Part shown: piece by piece, positions 1 to 8,962 of the stretch
How positions within the stretch are numbered: position 1 is the first letter of the stretch
Layout: each line of letters opens with the position of its first letter
Origin: Candidatus Krumholzibacteriia bacterium
GTDB taxonomy: Bacteria; Krumholzibacteriota; Krumholzibacteriia; LZORAL124-64-63
Reading direction: 5' to 3'
Assembly: GCA_027056825.1 (NCBI GenBank)
Contig: JALUJS010000160.1
Coordinates: forward strand, 1-12,985
DNA: 12,985 nt
Notes under the pieces: model-generated
The model's input: the letters and a program-made list of their open reading frames with translations, nothing else
Databases searched by the model: none
What the model was told of the DNA's origin: nothing
Program-made: the position numbers and the translations under genes

Positions 1-1
1 C

Positions 2-226
2 GCCGCGCCGCCCGAGGGGGCTCCGGTGTTCTTGGTGGACGCCGAAATCGCCTCGCTCCTGCGGACCGGCACCAGCGCCTGTCGCCGGGGAAACCGTATC
101 GTCGTGCGGAATCTGACCCATGCCGCCCGGGTGGTATCCCTGTCCGGGGCGGGACTGCCCGGGCGGGTCTGTTGGGTCCCGGCCGGTTCCCTCCGGGTCC
201 TGGGCGCCGGAGTGGCGGAGGACTGA
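2..226 (+). CDS. 3' end of an unrecognised protein gene (5' part outside the window)
   Basis: The frame is open from the left edge and ends at TGA 224-226, giving at least 74 residues. Third codon positions are strongly G/C, as in the other genes here, which supports real coding. A GTG at 26 could be read as a start, but the frame continues upstream to the edge without a stop and no ribosome binding site precedes it, so this is most likely the C-terminus of a longer protein. The tail alternates short hydrophobic stretches (IVVRNLT, RVVSLSG, VCWVPAGSLRVLG), which looks like a small beta-rich C-terminal domain. I do not recognise the family and assign no function. No clear intrinsic terminator follows the stop codon. 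Confidence 0.6.
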   Translation, partial: AAPPEGAPVFLVDAEIASLLRTGTSACRRGNRIVVRNLTHAARVVSLSGAGLPGRVCWVPAGSLRVLGAGVAED

Positions 227-322
227 TTCTCTATCCCCTTCGGTCCCATTTGTTTGATATTTGTTGCATTTTGTTTCCGGATGAATGGAAATTTTCGATA
301 TAAATGAAGGAAAATTGTCTCA

Positions 323-351
323 TTGACCCATGGGTGGGGTTGTGATATAGT
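323..351 (+). promoter_or_regulatory. Sigma70-type promoter of the C25 peptidase gene
   Basis: The -35 element TTGACC (323-328) and the -10 element TATAGT (346-351) are separated by exactly 17 bp. A TG dinucleotide at 343-344 adds an extended -10 (TGn). Each hexamer matches the sigma70 consensus at 5 of 6 positions. The predicted start is near 358. This is the best promoter match in the window, and it sits just downstream of an AT-rich block. Confidence 0.75.
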
Positions 352-533
352 CATCAGCGGCAGTTAAACCAACCAAAAAATATGCACCAGGGTCGGTTGA
401 TCACCCCTTCGGAGGTTTTCCAACGGGAAAAGGTTAACGCGCATCATGGCAACCGGGCTTCCGGTGGGGCCCGGCCGGGACTGGACAACTCGAGATGTGA
501 CCCTGAGGACGCCATCCTCGTAGAAAATGATAA

Positions 534-566
534 TACCGCGGCAGCCGGCGTTCCCCGGCCGCGGTA
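534..566 (+). promoter_or_regulatory. Hairpin directly upstream of the peptidase ribosome binding site
   Basis: TACCGCGGC (534-542) is perfectly complementary to GCCGCGGTA (558-566), and a CCGG/CCGG pair inside can extend the stem. It ends 5 nt before the GGAGG Shine-Dalgarno (572-576) of the gene starting at 583. No T-run follows on the + strand, so it is unlikely to be a terminator. It could stabilise the 5' end of the message or influence translation; that role is inferred. Confidence 0.5.
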
Positions 567-582
567 GCAATGGAGGAACTGC

Positions 583-3500
583 ATGTTCGCACGCACACCC
601 CGCCCTCTTTCCTCATCGCTCATCACCGTTCTGGTCATGGTCCTGTGTCTGGGTATGACTTTCGGTAACGCCTGGGCCGAGAAGGTCATCTACGAGGGAA
701 CCTTCGACCCAGGCAGCCTGACCTGGGAGACCGACGCCCAGGGGCTGGTGATCCCCGTCCTGCCCGAGACCAGGGCCGTCGCCCAGCCCGGTCTGCCTGC
801 GGTTCCGGTGCGTGACCTGTTGCTGCTTGTGCCGTTGGACATGGAGGTCACCTCCGTCCGCATCGAACCGTTGCGGACGCACACCGAGAAGTTCGCGCGG
901 CAGATCCCCACGGCCGTGGCGATGATCGCCGACGACGGGACCGTGATCGCCGACGCCGTCATGGCCAAGAGCGCCGAAGGGGTATTCCCCGCCACCTGGG
1001 GGGAATTCACGGGCAGCCACATCTGGCGGGGTTATCAGCTGGTTTCGGTGCGCGTGTTTCCCCTGCGCACCGGGCAGACCGATCCCACGGCCGCGGAGTT
1101 CCTTGACGCGTACGCCGTGGCGGCCGAGATGCAGCCGCGCAGCGGAGACCTCGACATCGTCAACCGCATGCGCCTGGTGCCCGGCGAGGCGGAGGACAAT
1201 GCGGCCGTCCTGGGCCGGATCGTGGCCAACCCCGAGGTGCTGCCCGGCTACGTGCGCCAGAACGGCGTGGCGGTGGCCGCGGACAAGGGCGGCTTCGCGC
1301 CCACGGCCGCTCCCAGCCTCCAGGGCAGCGGCGTCACCTACCTGATCGTCACTTCCGACGCCCTGGCGCCCGAGTTCCAGCGCCTGGCGGATTTCAAGAC
1401 CGCCCAGGGCATCCCCACCGTGGTGGAGACCGTGGAGAACATCGCGGACAACTACCGCAACGGGGCCGACATCCAGGAAACCATCCGCATGTACCTGCGG
1501 GACGCCTACCAGTTGTGGGGGATCAGCTACGCCATGCTGGGCGGGGACTCGGACATCCTGCCGCCGCGGTACATCGAGAACAGCTACTACCCCTCTGTGG
1601 GTTCCACCTGGATCCCCTGCGACCTGTACTTCGCCTGCCTGGACGGCAACTGGAACCTCAACGCCAATTCCAAGTACGGAGAGCCGGCCGTGGGGGCCGA
1701 CCCTGGTGACGCGGCCGACTTCGCCGAGGAGTTGTACGTGGGCCGGGCCGCCGTCAGCACCCCTGCCCAGGCCGCCGTCTTCGTGGACAAGGTGATCGCC
1801 TACGAATCCACCTCCGCCGGTGCGGGTTGGCCGGACCGCGTCCTGTTCGCCGCCGAGGTCCTGTTCCCCTCGGAGTTCACCGAGGGCGACGCCATCAGCC
1901 TGGACGGCGCCCAGTTCGCCGATCAGCAGGTCAACGATCTGATCTCCGCGTGCACCCCGATGCAGTACATGCGGATGTACGAAACCGACCAGCTTTTTCC
2001 GCGGGACGCCGACCTGACGCGTGCGGCCCTGATCGACACCCTCAACGCGGGCCACTACGGCATCTTCAACCAGATCGGCCACGGTTACTACTTCAACATG
2101 TCGGTAGGGGACGCCAACTTCATGACCGGTGACGCCGACGCCTTGGTCAACGGCGACCATACCTTCCTGATCTTCGCGCTGAACTGCGCCTCCGGCGCGT
2201 TCGACAACTCCTGCCTGCTGGAACGCTTCGTGCAGAACCCCAACGGCGGGGCCATCTGCGCCCTGGGTTCGGCCCGCGCGGCCTTCCCCTACAACTCCAA
2301 CAACTACCAGCAGGAGTTCTTCAGCCTGCTCTACTGCCAGGGGGAGTTCCGCACCGGCCGGGCCATGGCCCTCAGCCGGCTGCCGTTCATCGGCTCGACC
2401 GCCAACAACTACGTCGACCGCTGGACCTTCGAGAACTACACCCTGCTCGGGGATCCCACCTTGGCCATCTGGACCAGCAGTCCGCAGGCCCTGACCGTGA
2501 CGGCTCCGGCCAGCCTGGGCCTCGGCCAGCAGCTGGTTCCGGTGACCGTATCGGACGCCGGCGGCCCCGTGGCCGGCGCCCAGGTCTGCCTGCAGATGGA
2601 CGGCGAGGACTACCAGGTGGGCCTGACGGACGCCCTGGGCCAGGTCACCCTGGACTTTCTGCCCGGACGGCCGGGTGCGGCCCTGCTGACGGTCGCCGGC
2701 AACGACCTGGCGCTGACCTCCCTGACCATTCCCGTGGCCGCCACCACCCCCTATGTGACCCTTCAGGACATGGGCATCGTCGATGACGGCACCGGCGGCA
2801 CGGTGGGCAACGGCAACGGCGTCATCGAAGCCGGCGAGACCGTGGCTCTGACCGCCACCCTGCAGGAGACCGGGGGAGGCTCCCTCACGAACCTCAGCGG
2901 CACCCTCGTGGCCCTGGACGCCGGGGCCACCGTGTTGCAACCGATCGTCTCCTTCCCCGACGTGTCCGCCGGCGGCTCCACCGTTGCCACCACCGCCTTC
3001 CTGGTGGCGTTCGACGCCGGGATCGGCGACCGCAGCACCCTGGACTTCCGCCTGGACGTCACCAACGGCGTCCAGACCGCCCCGTCGATGTACCCGGTCA
3101 CGGTCAAGGCCCCGGCCTGGGAGCCGGTGTCCCTGGACTGGGAAGACGCCACCTACGGCAACGGGGACGGCCTGATCGGCACCGGTGAATTGCTCAATAT
3201 CACCGTGAGCCTGAAGAACTACGGCTTCGGCAATGCGGACGTCGTCACCGGCACCCTGCGCACCGACGGCACCAACATTTCCATCGGGGACTCGGTGGTC
3301 ACCTGGACGAACCTGGGCCAGCTGGATGAATCCACCGGCGACGGGACCTTCACCTTCTCCCTGGTCAACGCCGCGCGGTCGCCCCTGGCCTATATCCACT
3401 TCGAGGACAACTACGGCCGGACGTACCGTCACGATTTCGAACTGGACCGGCCGGACCCTGTGACGGGCATCACCCCGGACACATCCGAGGGCGCCGACGT

Positions 3501-5418
3501 CATCGCGCTGACCTGGACCCCACCTGCGACACCCGCCACCCTCGGCTACCACGTGTACCGTTCCCTGAACAAGTTCGGGCCCTTCTCGCGGGTGAACCAG
3601 GATCTGGTCGTGGGCACCGCCTACTTCCGTGACGCGGGCCTTGCCCAGCTGACCGAGTACTACTACAAGGTTGTGACGGTGGATTCCTCCCTGGTGCCGA
3701 GCATCGACTCTGAAGTCATTTCCCAGTCGACGGCGCCGCCGGAGGCCGTGAACTTCCCCATCGGGTACACCAAGGAGACCAGCAGCCACGTGGCCGTGGG
3801 GGACGTGGACGGTGACGGGACCAACGAGATCGTCCTGGCCGCCGACGAGGTCTACGTGTGGCACGCCGACGGACTGGAACTGATGGACGGCGACGGCGAT
3901 TCCCAGACCCTCGGCCCGTTCACGAATCTCGGTTCGGATTTCGAACCCGCGGGGGTGGCTCTGGCGGAACTGGACCATCAGCCAGGCCTGGAGATCATCG
4001 CCAGCGAACAGGGCAACACCTACGCCATTCACATCTACCGCCACGACGGCACGGAACTGCCGGGCTGGCCGAAGGCGCTGCTCAACTTCCCGGGCACCGA
4101 CTGGAACTGGGCCGCTCCGGCCGTCGGCGACATCGACGGCGACGGCGAGCCCGAGATCGTGGTCTGCGCCCTCAACGGCCGCGTCTACGCTTGGCACGTC
4201 GACGGCACCGAGGTACGGGACGGCGACGCCGATCCGGGCACCGACGGGGTGTTCTACTTCCGTGACGGCGCGGATTACGAATGGTCCATGAGCGGGCCTT
4301 CCCTCTACGACCTCGACGGCGACGGCGCCAAGGACGTGATCTTCGGCACCCGCAACGACTCCTCCGGCCTCAAGCGCCTCATGGCCATCCGCTACGACGG
4401 CACCGATGTGCCGGGTTTCCCACGCAGCGTCAACGGTCCGGTGGGGGCGAGCTGCGCCGTGGCCGACCTGAACAACGACGGCATGGTCGAGATCGTCTTC
4501 ATGACCGGTTGGGGTTATGTGTACGCCATCCAGCAGGACGGCACCGACTACCCCGGTTTCCCCTACGCGCCCGGCATCGCGGTCAACCTGTCGTGGGTGA
4601 CCAGCCCCGCCGTGGGTGACATGGACGGCGACGGTCAACTGGAGATCGTATACCTGGGCAACATCGACGGGCTGACCAGCAAACTTGCGGTCGTCGATAC
4701 CGACGTGGACGGCGGGACCTCCGGCAGCATGCTGGCGGGCTGGCCCGTGACCCTGCCCGGCAGCTCCGAGGGCAGCCCGGTGGTGGGGGACATCGACGGC
4801 GACGGCATCCCCGAGGTGATCCAGGGTATCGGCGGCGGTGACGAGAACGCTCCGGACCGCATGTACGCCTTCCACGCCGACGGATCCCAGGTCGCGGGCT
4901 TCCCCATCTCCCTGGCCGGCCCCGGGACGACCTCGCCGGTCATCTGCGACGTGGACAAGGACTGGGACGTGGACATCGTCTACGCGGCCTTCGGACGCGT
5001 GCTGCACGTGTGGGACATGCCCTTCGCCTTCGACCCCGCGACCATGTACTGGCCCACCTTCCACGGCAACATGAAGCGTGATGGCGTGTACCTGAGCCGG
5101 TCCCTGGTGGACGTGCCCGATGGTGATCCGGTTCCCGGCAACCGGTTCCTGGTCAAGCCGCCCTATCCGAATCCCTTCAACCCCGTCACGAGCGTCAGCC
5201 TTTACGTTCCGGCGGCCGGGCCCCTGAGCGTGGGGGTCTACGATGTCCAGGGACGCCGGGTGCGCCGCCTGCACGAGGGCAGCATCAACGCCGGGTGGCA
5301 TACCCTGGTCTGGGACGGCATGGACGACGCCGGCATGCGCCAGTCCAGCGGGGTCTACTTCATGCGGGCCGAGTCGCCTGATGGCGCCCGGACCTACAAG
5401 CTCACCATGGTCAAATGA
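583..5418 (+). CDS. Secreted gingipain-like C25 cysteine peptidase with beta-propeller and C-terminal sorting-type domain
   Basis: The product (1611 aa) is probably a secreted or surface-anchored cysteine endopeptidase. GGAGG at 572-576 supports the ATG. A signal peptide (arginines 4 and 7, hydrophobic core, cleavage after about AWA32) precedes a propeptide-like region to about 240. The Peptidase_C25 domain spans roughly 250-630, with catalytic His500 (IGHG) and Cys535 (NCASG) intact. An Ig-like domain typical after C25 follows (about 636-720). Two Ca-binding-type beta domains come next, each starting with an NGnGxxxxGE loop (near 741 and 859), then an FN3-like domain (about 957-1050). Eight FG-GAP/VCBS blades of about 55 residues have acidic loops at 1074, 1129, 1183, 1243, 1295, 1346, 1403 and 1456. 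The last 92 residues (from 1520) contain YPNPFNP, YDVQGR, WDG and SGVYF, as in FlgD-like/T9SS type A C-terminal domains. C25 identity is secure; substrate and secretion route are inferred. Confidence 0.9.
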   Translation: MFARTPRPLSSSLITVLVMVLCLGMTFGNAWAEKVIYEGTFDPGSLTWETDAQGLVIPVLPETRAVAQPGLPAVPVRDLLLLVPLDMEVTSVRIEPLRTHTEKFARQIPTAVAMIADDGTVIADAVMAKSAEGVFPATWGEFTGSHIWRGYQLVSVRVFPLRTGQTDPTAAEFLDAYAVAAEMQPRSGDLDIVNRMRLVPGEAEDNAAVLGRIVANPEVLPGYVRQNGVAVAADKGGFAPTAAPSLQGSGVTYLIVTSDALAPEFQRLADFKTAQGIPTVVETVENIADNYRNGADIQETIRMYLRDAYQLWGISYAMLGGDSDILPPRYIENSYYPSVGSTWIPCDLYFACLDGNWNLNANSKYGEPAVGADPGDAADFAEELYVGRAAVSTPAQAAVFVDKVIAYESTSAGAGWPDRVLFAAEVLFPSEFTEGDAISLDGAQFADQQVNDLISACTPMQYMRMYETDQLFPRDADLTRAALIDTLNAGHYGIFNQIGHGYYFNMSVGDANFMTGDADALVNGDHTFLIFALNCASGAFDNSCLLERFVQNPNGGAICALGSARAAFPYNSNNYQQEFFSLLYCQGEFRTGRAMALSRLPFIGSTANNYVDRWTFENYTLLGDPTLAIWTSSPQALTVTAPASLGLGQQLVPVTVSDAGGPVAGAQVCLQMDGEDYQVGLTDALGQVTLDFLPGRPGAALLTVAGNDLALTSLTIPVAATTPYVTLQDMGIVDDGTGGTVGNGNGVIEAGETVALTATLQETGGGSLTNLSGTLVALDAGATVLQPIVSFPDVSAGGSTVATTAFLVAFDAGIGDRSTLDFRLDVTNGVQTAPSMYPVTVKAPAWEPVSLDWEDATYGNGDGLIGTGELLNITVSLKNYGFGNADVVTGTLRTDGTNISIGDSVVTWTNLGQLDESTGDGTFTFSLVNAARSPLAYIHFEDNYGRTYRHDFELDRPDPVTGITPDTSEGADVIALTWTPPATPATLGYHVYRSLNKFGPFSRVNQDLVVGTAYFRDAGLAQLTEYYYKVVTVDSSLVPSIDSEVISQSTAPPEAVNFPIGYTKETSSHVAVGDVDGDGTNEIVLAADEVYVWHADGLELMDGDGDSQTLGPFTNLGSDFEPAGVALAELDHQPGLEIIASEQGNTYAIHIYRHDGTELPGWPKALLNFPGTDWNWAAPAVGDIDGDGEPEIVVCALNGRVYAWHVDGTEVRDGDADPGTDGVFYFRDGADYEWSMSGPSLYDLDGDGAKDVIFGTRNDSSGLKRLMAIRYDGTDVPGFPRSVNGPVGASCAVADLNNDGMVEIVFMTGWGYVYAIQQDGTDYPGFPYAPGIAVNLSWVTSPAVGDMDGDGQLEIVYLGNIDGLTSKLAVVDTDVDGGTSGSMLAGWPVTLPGSSEGSPVVGDIDGDGIPEVIQGIGGGDENAPDRMYAFHADGSQVAGFPISLAGPGTTSPVICDVDKDWDVDIVYAAFGRVLHVWDMPFAFDPATMYWPTFHGNMKRDGVYLSRSLVDVPDGDPVPGNRFLVKPPYPNPFNPVTSVSLYVPAAGPLSVGVYDVQGRRVRRLHEGSINAGWHTLVWDGMDDAGMRQSSGVYFMRAESPDGARTYKLTMVK

Positions 5419-5424
5419 GCTGCG

Positions 5425-5453
5425 TTGACCCCGGCTCCGCCGTGGGCTAACTT
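5425..5453 (+). promoter_or_regulatory. Promoter of the solute-binding lipoprotein gene
   Basis: TTGACC (5425-5430) and TAACTT (5448-5453) are separated by 17 bp, the same layout as the other promoters here. The predicted start is near 5460, which falls inside the left arm of the terminator hairpin of the preceding gene. The hexamers match consensus at 5 and 4 positions. The uniform spacing and position, 48 bp before the start codon, support the call. Confidence 0.55.
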
Positions 5454-5454
5454 G

Positions 5455-5486
5455 ATCGCGCGGTCCGTTCGGGCCGCGCGATTTTT
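5455..5486 (+). terminator. Rho-independent terminator of the C25 peptidase gene
   Basis: ATCGCGCGG (5455-5463) pairs perfectly with CCGCGCGAT (5474-5482). Three further pairs (TCC with GGG) close a GTTC loop, giving up to 12 bp. A T-run (5482-5486) follows at once. It lies 36 bp after the peptidase stop codon and 14 bp before the next start codon, and it overlaps the start site of the downstream promoter. Confidence 0.85.
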
Positions 5487-5500
5487 CCTTGAGGTGAGGG

Positions 5501-7207
5501 ATGAGCACGGGATCCAGGTCAACCGCCGCAGCAATGAGGCGCCGTGTCAGCGGACATGGGCGGCGGACCCGCGTTTCTCCCTGGCGGGCCGGAGTCTGCC
5601 TCATGCTGGCGGCGTTCCTGGTTCTGCTCGCCGCCGGTTGCGGCCAGGGCGATGCCGACGCACCACCCGACGGCCGCGACCAGGACCTGTCCCCGGTTCC
5701 CGGGGGTACGGCCGTGGTGGCCATCCCGGCGGATCCGGGGGTGCTCAATCCGCTGCTCTACAACTCCTCCCTGGCCGGGATGATCTTCGCCGAGATGCAC
5801 GACGGTCTGGCCGAGATGGCCGAGGACCTGTCCTGGGAACCACGCATCGCCACCGGTTGGGAGGTGGCTCCCGACGGCCTGAGGGTGACCTACCATCTGC
5901 GGCCCTGGGTGTGGTCCGACGGGGTTCCGCTGACCGCACACGACGTGGTGACGTCCTTCAAGCTGTTCAAGGATCCGCGTGTCGCCAGCCCCCGGCGCGG
6001 CTTCTACCGCGACGTGCTTGCGGCCCGCGCACCCGATGACTCCACGGTGATCTACACGCTGGCCCGTCCGGTCGCCGACCCGGTGCAGAGGACCTGGCAC
6101 CAGATCCTGCCGGCCCACGTGGTCGGGGACCTGGACCCCGCCGCCGTCGCCACCTGGCCCTTCAACGACCATCCCCTTTCCAGTGGGGAATTCCTGCTGG
6201 TATCCCGCGCCTACAACAGCGAGCTGGTCCTGGAGCGGAACCCGTTCTACCCGGGACCGCCGGCCCTGCTCGCGCGGGTGGTGTTCCGGGTCATTCCCGA
6301 GACCGGTTCACGCCTGATGGCGCTGGAGGCGGGGGAGGTGGACCTGGTGGACCACATCCTGCCGGCGGACGCCGGACGCCTGGAGGCCGACGGGTCGGTG
6401 CGCGTGGTGGCCACGGGCGGCCGCCGCTTCTATTACCTGCAGTGGAATCTCGCCAACCCCCGCCTGGCCGACGCGCAGACCCGCCGGGCCCTGTCCCTGG
6501 CCATCGATCGCCGGGGCATGATCGAGACCCTGCTGGCCGGTTACGGAACTCCCGCCGCGTCTCCCATCCCGCCGGCGGTGTGGAACCACGACGCGGAGCT
6601 TCCGGCCGATCCGCATGATCCTACCCGCGCGCGGAAGCTCCTGGCGGAGGCGGGTTGGCGCGACACCGACGGTGACGGCGTCCTGGAGCGCGGCGGCCTG
6701 GACCTGGCTTTCGAGATCCTCACGCGGCAGGGGGACCCCGTGCGCGAGGACGGGGCGGTCATGTTGAAAAAGGCCTTCGCCGCGGTGGGCGCCCGCGTCC
6801 GGATCAGGGCCCTGGAACTCGCATCGGGCCTGGAACTGCTCCGGTCCGGGCGTTTCGACGCCTACTTCGGTTTGTTGAACGCCAATCTCTACGGCGATCC
6901 CTCCGGGTACGTGCATTCGGGGGCCACCGCCGAATTCAACATGGGCCACTACGCCAACGCCCGGGTGGATTCCCTGCTGGAGGCGGCCCTGGGCATTGCC
7001 GACCGGTCGGCCGCCCTTCCGGTCTGGTATCGCCTGCAGGAGACCCTTGCCGTCGATCCGCCGAGCGCCTACCTGTTCTATCCGGACAACCTCGTCGGCG
7101 TCTCCCGGCGGCTCCGGAACGTCCGGCCCCACCTGCTGTCGCCCATCAACAACATGAACCAGTGGTGGATCGCCCCGCAGGATCGCAAGTACCGGTCGGG
7201 AAGCTGA
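5501..7207 (+). CDS. Family 5 extracellular solute-binding lipoprotein (oligopeptide/dipeptide type)
   Basis: The 568-residue product resembles the OppA/DppA-type binding proteins (SBP_bac_5) that deliver peptides or other solutes to an ABC importer. The start at 5501 follows GAGGTG (5491-5496). The N-terminus is long and Arg-rich (about 30 residues), followed by a hydrophobic core and a lipobox LAAGC with the lipidated Cys at 47. Family features include a PGVLNPLLYNSS segment after PGGTAVVAIPADPG, a YHLRP..WSDGVPLTAHDV block near 130-150, ERNPFYPG, RRALSLAIDRRGMI with PIPPAVW, and a C-terminal NNMNQWWI. Length fits the family. An internal ATG at 5534 is an alternative start. No permease or ATPase gene is adjacent, so the partner transporter must be elsewhere or absent. 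A chemosensory or nickel/heme ligand cannot be excluded, as family 5 is broad. Confidence 0.88.
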   Translation: MSTGSRSTAAAMRRRVSGHGRRTRVSPWRAGVCLMLAAFLVLLAAGCGQGDADAPPDGRDQDLSPVPGGTAVVAIPADPGVLNPLLYNSSLAGMIFAEMHDGLAEMAEDLSWEPRIATGWEVAPDGLRVTYHLRPWVWSDGVPLTAHDVVTSFKLFKDPRVASPRRGFYRDVLAARAPDDSTVIYTLARPVADPVQRTWHQILPAHVVGDLDPAAVATWPFNDHPLSSGEFLLVSRAYNSELVLERNPFYPGPPALLARVVFRVIPETGSRLMALEAGEVDLVDHILPADAGRLEADGSVRVVATGGRRFYYLQWNLANPRLADAQTRRALSLAIDRRGMIETLLAGYGTPAASPIPPAVWNHDAELPADPHDPTRARKLLAEAGWRDTDGDGVLERGGLDLAFEILTRQGDPVREDGAVMLKKAFAAVGARVRIRALELASGLELLRSGRFDAYFGLLNANLYGDPSGYVHSGATAEFNMGHYANARVDSLLEAALGIADRSAALPVWYRLQETLAVDPPSAYLFYPDNLVGVSRRLRNVRPHLLSPINNMNQWWIAPQDRKYRSGS

Positions 7208-7217
7208 CCGCGACGCG

Positions 7218-7246
7218 TTGTCGTTCCACGGGATTTTTCGTACCTT
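7218..7246 (+). promoter_or_regulatory. Probable promoter of the metzincin-like lipoprotein gene
   Basis: TTGTCG (7218-7223) and TACCTT (7241-7246) are separated by 17 bp. The predicted start is near 7252, about 35 nt before the start codon at 7288. The -35 is the weakest of the set. A T-run (7234-7238) lies in the spacer, but I see only a poor 4-bp hairpin before it, so this is not a convincing terminator for the upstream gene. Confidence 0.45.
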
Positions 7247-7287
7247 GAGGGGTGACGACCCCGTTCATTCCCCCGAGGTGAATTCCG

Positions 7288-8874
7288 ATGCGCATGTACG
7301 CGGCCCTGGCCCTTGTATTCCTCTGCCTGTCCACCGGCTTTTCCGGGTGCGGGTCGGGGGGGACCGCTCCGTCCGGCGGAGGACTGGAATTCTCCTTCCA
7401 GCCTGCCGGGCAGGCACTCCAGCTTCTCGTGGGTCAGGGACAGGAATTCCGGGTGGAGGTGTCCGGGCAGGGGGAATATGCCATCCAGTGGCGGCTGGAC
7501 GGATCCACCGTATCCCAGGCCCGCGTTTATTACTTCAACAACATTGCGGTGGGAAACCACACGGTAACCGTCACGGTGGAACACTCCGGTGCCGTCGAGT
7601 TCCGGCAGTGGTCGGTGGACGTGGTGGAAAACGTGGAAGCCCTGCCACCGGCGGTCCGCAACGTCAGCGTCAGCGACGGGGGACAGGGGCCCGGCACGGT
7701 GAAGGTCACCTGGACGGCGGTTGCGGGTTCCATGTTCCCGGTCGTCGCCTACCAGGTGGCCGTCGGTTACGGTGACCACCTGGGCGAGGACAACTGGGAC
7801 GAGGCAACCGTATCGGTCCGGGTGGAAGCCACCGCGGAGATCGGGTACGCCGAGATCCTGGGGCCCGAGGACGGGATCCGGCCCGGGGAGACGGCCTGGT
7901 TCGGCGTGCGCGCCCTCGATGACCATGGACAGCTCTCCCCGTTGCCGGAGGCCTCGTCGTTCACCGTGTCCTATCCCTGGTATTTCTCCGGGCGCATCAT
8001 CGACGACCAGGGCAACCCGTTGCCGAGCGTCCTTCTGAAGTTCACGTCCTTCCAGGGCACGTCCAGCGGTGCCACGGATGTGGACGGCCTGTTCGTCCAG
8101 GGTCCCTTCAGCAGCGTGGACTCGGTGCAGGTGCTGGCCCGGGCCATCGACCCGGAATATTACACCTATCAGAGTCCGCGCCTGGGCGCCTCGACGGCTG
8201 CGCAATCTTACCCGATCACCATGTTCCGGAATTACCATGCCGACGCCACCTGCAACGCCAACAACGGTGATTTCCTCGCCTACCTGCGGTTCATGACCAG
8301 GAGCGGGATCTATTCCCCGGACGGGGTCCTGCACAAGTGGGACCACTATCCGGTCACCGTCCACGTGCCGGATTTCGTCCGGGCCGGCGACGGCGTGGAT
8401 TTCGGCGCCATGTGCCGCCAGGCCCTGGACCTCTGGAACGTGACCGTGAACGCCGACCTGCTGACCACTGTCGCGGATCCCGCTGAGGCCGATGTCCTCG
8501 TATCGTTTGCCGACGTGGACCCGGGGATCAACGGCCAGGTGATCCTTACCGAGCCGGCAGGATCCCTGGGTAATGTCACGCCCGTGCACATGACCGTGGA
8601 GGTCGACCGCAATCTCGTGGGCCTCGGCGACGTGTCCACCTCCCTGGCGGTCAAGGGTGTCTGCCTGCACGAGTTCGGCCACGTGCTCGGCCTGTACGAG
8701 CACAGCAGCTGCGACGGCTATCGCCTCATGGACGCAGGCAATGGCACCATGGCCTTCAGCCCGGATGTGACCGAACCCATCGCGGCCGACGAGATCAACG
8801 CCGTGCGCTGCCTGCGCTACCTGCCCGATGGCGTGGACATGGACGGTTATGATGTTGACGAGCTCGGCGGCTGA
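7288..8874 (+). CDS. Lipoprotein with Ig/FN3-like modules and a metzincin-type zinc protease domain
   Basis: The 528-residue product is probably a lipid-anchored extracytoplasmic metalloprotease. GAGGTG (7275-7280) supports the ATG. The signal peptide ends in FSGC with Cys21 as lipid site; Phe at -3 is slightly unusual. An Ig/PKD-like domain (about 32-115) is followed by an FN3-like domain (about 120-228) and a carboxypeptidase-regulatory-like domain (about 232-312, GRIIDDQGNPLPSVLL). The C-terminal catalytic domain (about 345-512) carries HEFGH (His461, Glu462, His465), Gly468 and a Met-turn candidate YRLMDAG (Met481). This pattern is typical of matrixin/snapalysin-like metzincins. The third ligand position is off-register: position 11 of the motif is Glu471 and His472 follows. 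Cys459, Cys475 and Cys508 may form a disulfide. Protease class is fairly sure; activity and substrate are inferred. Confidence 0.8.
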   Translation: MRMYAALALVFLCLSTGFSGCGSGGTAPSGGGLEFSFQPAGQALQLLVGQGQEFRVEVSGQGEYAIQWRLDGSTVSQARVYYFNNIAVGNHTVTVTVEHSGAVEFRQWSVDVVENVEALPPAVRNVSVSDGGQGPGTVKVTWTAVAGSMFPVVAYQVAVGYGDHLGEDNWDEATVSVRVEATAEIGYAEILGPEDGIRPGETAWFGVRALDDHGQLSPLPEASSFTVSYPWYFSGRIIDDQGNPLPSVLLKFTSFQGTSSGATDVDGLFVQGPFSSVDSVQVLARAIDPEYYTYQSPRLGASTAAQSYPITMFRNYHADATCNANNGDFLAYLRFMTRSGIYSPDGVLHKWDHYPVTVHVPDFVRAGDGVDFGAMCRQALDLWNVTVNADLLTTVADPAEADVLVSFADVDPGINGQVILTEPAGSLGNVTPVHMTVEVDRNLVGLGDVSTSLAVKGVCLHEFGHVLGLYEHSSCDGYRLMDAGNGTMAFSPDVTEPIAADEINAVRCLRYLPDGVDMDGYDVDELGG

Positions 8875-8890
8875 GCCGGCATTCCTGCAT

Positions 8891-8919
8891 TTGACAATAT
8901 TGAAAAACGGGCGTAGGTT
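8891..8919 (+). promoter_or_regulatory. Promoter of the H1-like protein gene
   Basis: TTGACA (8891-8896, perfect consensus) and TAGGTT (8914-8919) are separated by 17 bp. The predicted start is near 8925, about 37 nt before the ATG at 8963. An imperfect 7-bp inverted repeat (8920-8926 with 8934-8940) sits at the start of the transcript and could form a 5' hairpin or a protein-binding site. Confidence 0.65.
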
Positions 8920-8962
8920 GGCGGAAGTAATAATTTCGCCCGACAACAAGAGGGAGGCTGAC

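Larger units (their letters stand above)
227..582 (+). other. Non-coding region: AT-rich block, promoter and long structured leader
   Basis: This 356-base stretch holds no gene I can support. Positions 245-320 are markedly AT-rich for this genome and lie directly upstream of the -35 element, so they could act as an UP-element or curved DNA. The promoter is at 323-351. From the predicted start near 358 to the ATG at 583 there is a leader of about 225 nt with several possible hairpins: a UUCG-capped stem around 400-417, CCGGGC/GCCCGG (453-458 with 469-474), GAGGA/TCCTC (505-509 with 515-519), and a perfect 9-bp stem (534-542 with 558-566) just before the Shine-Dalgarno. A 61-codon open frame (382-567) crosses the leader, but it lacks a ribosome binding site. 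Confidence 0.6.
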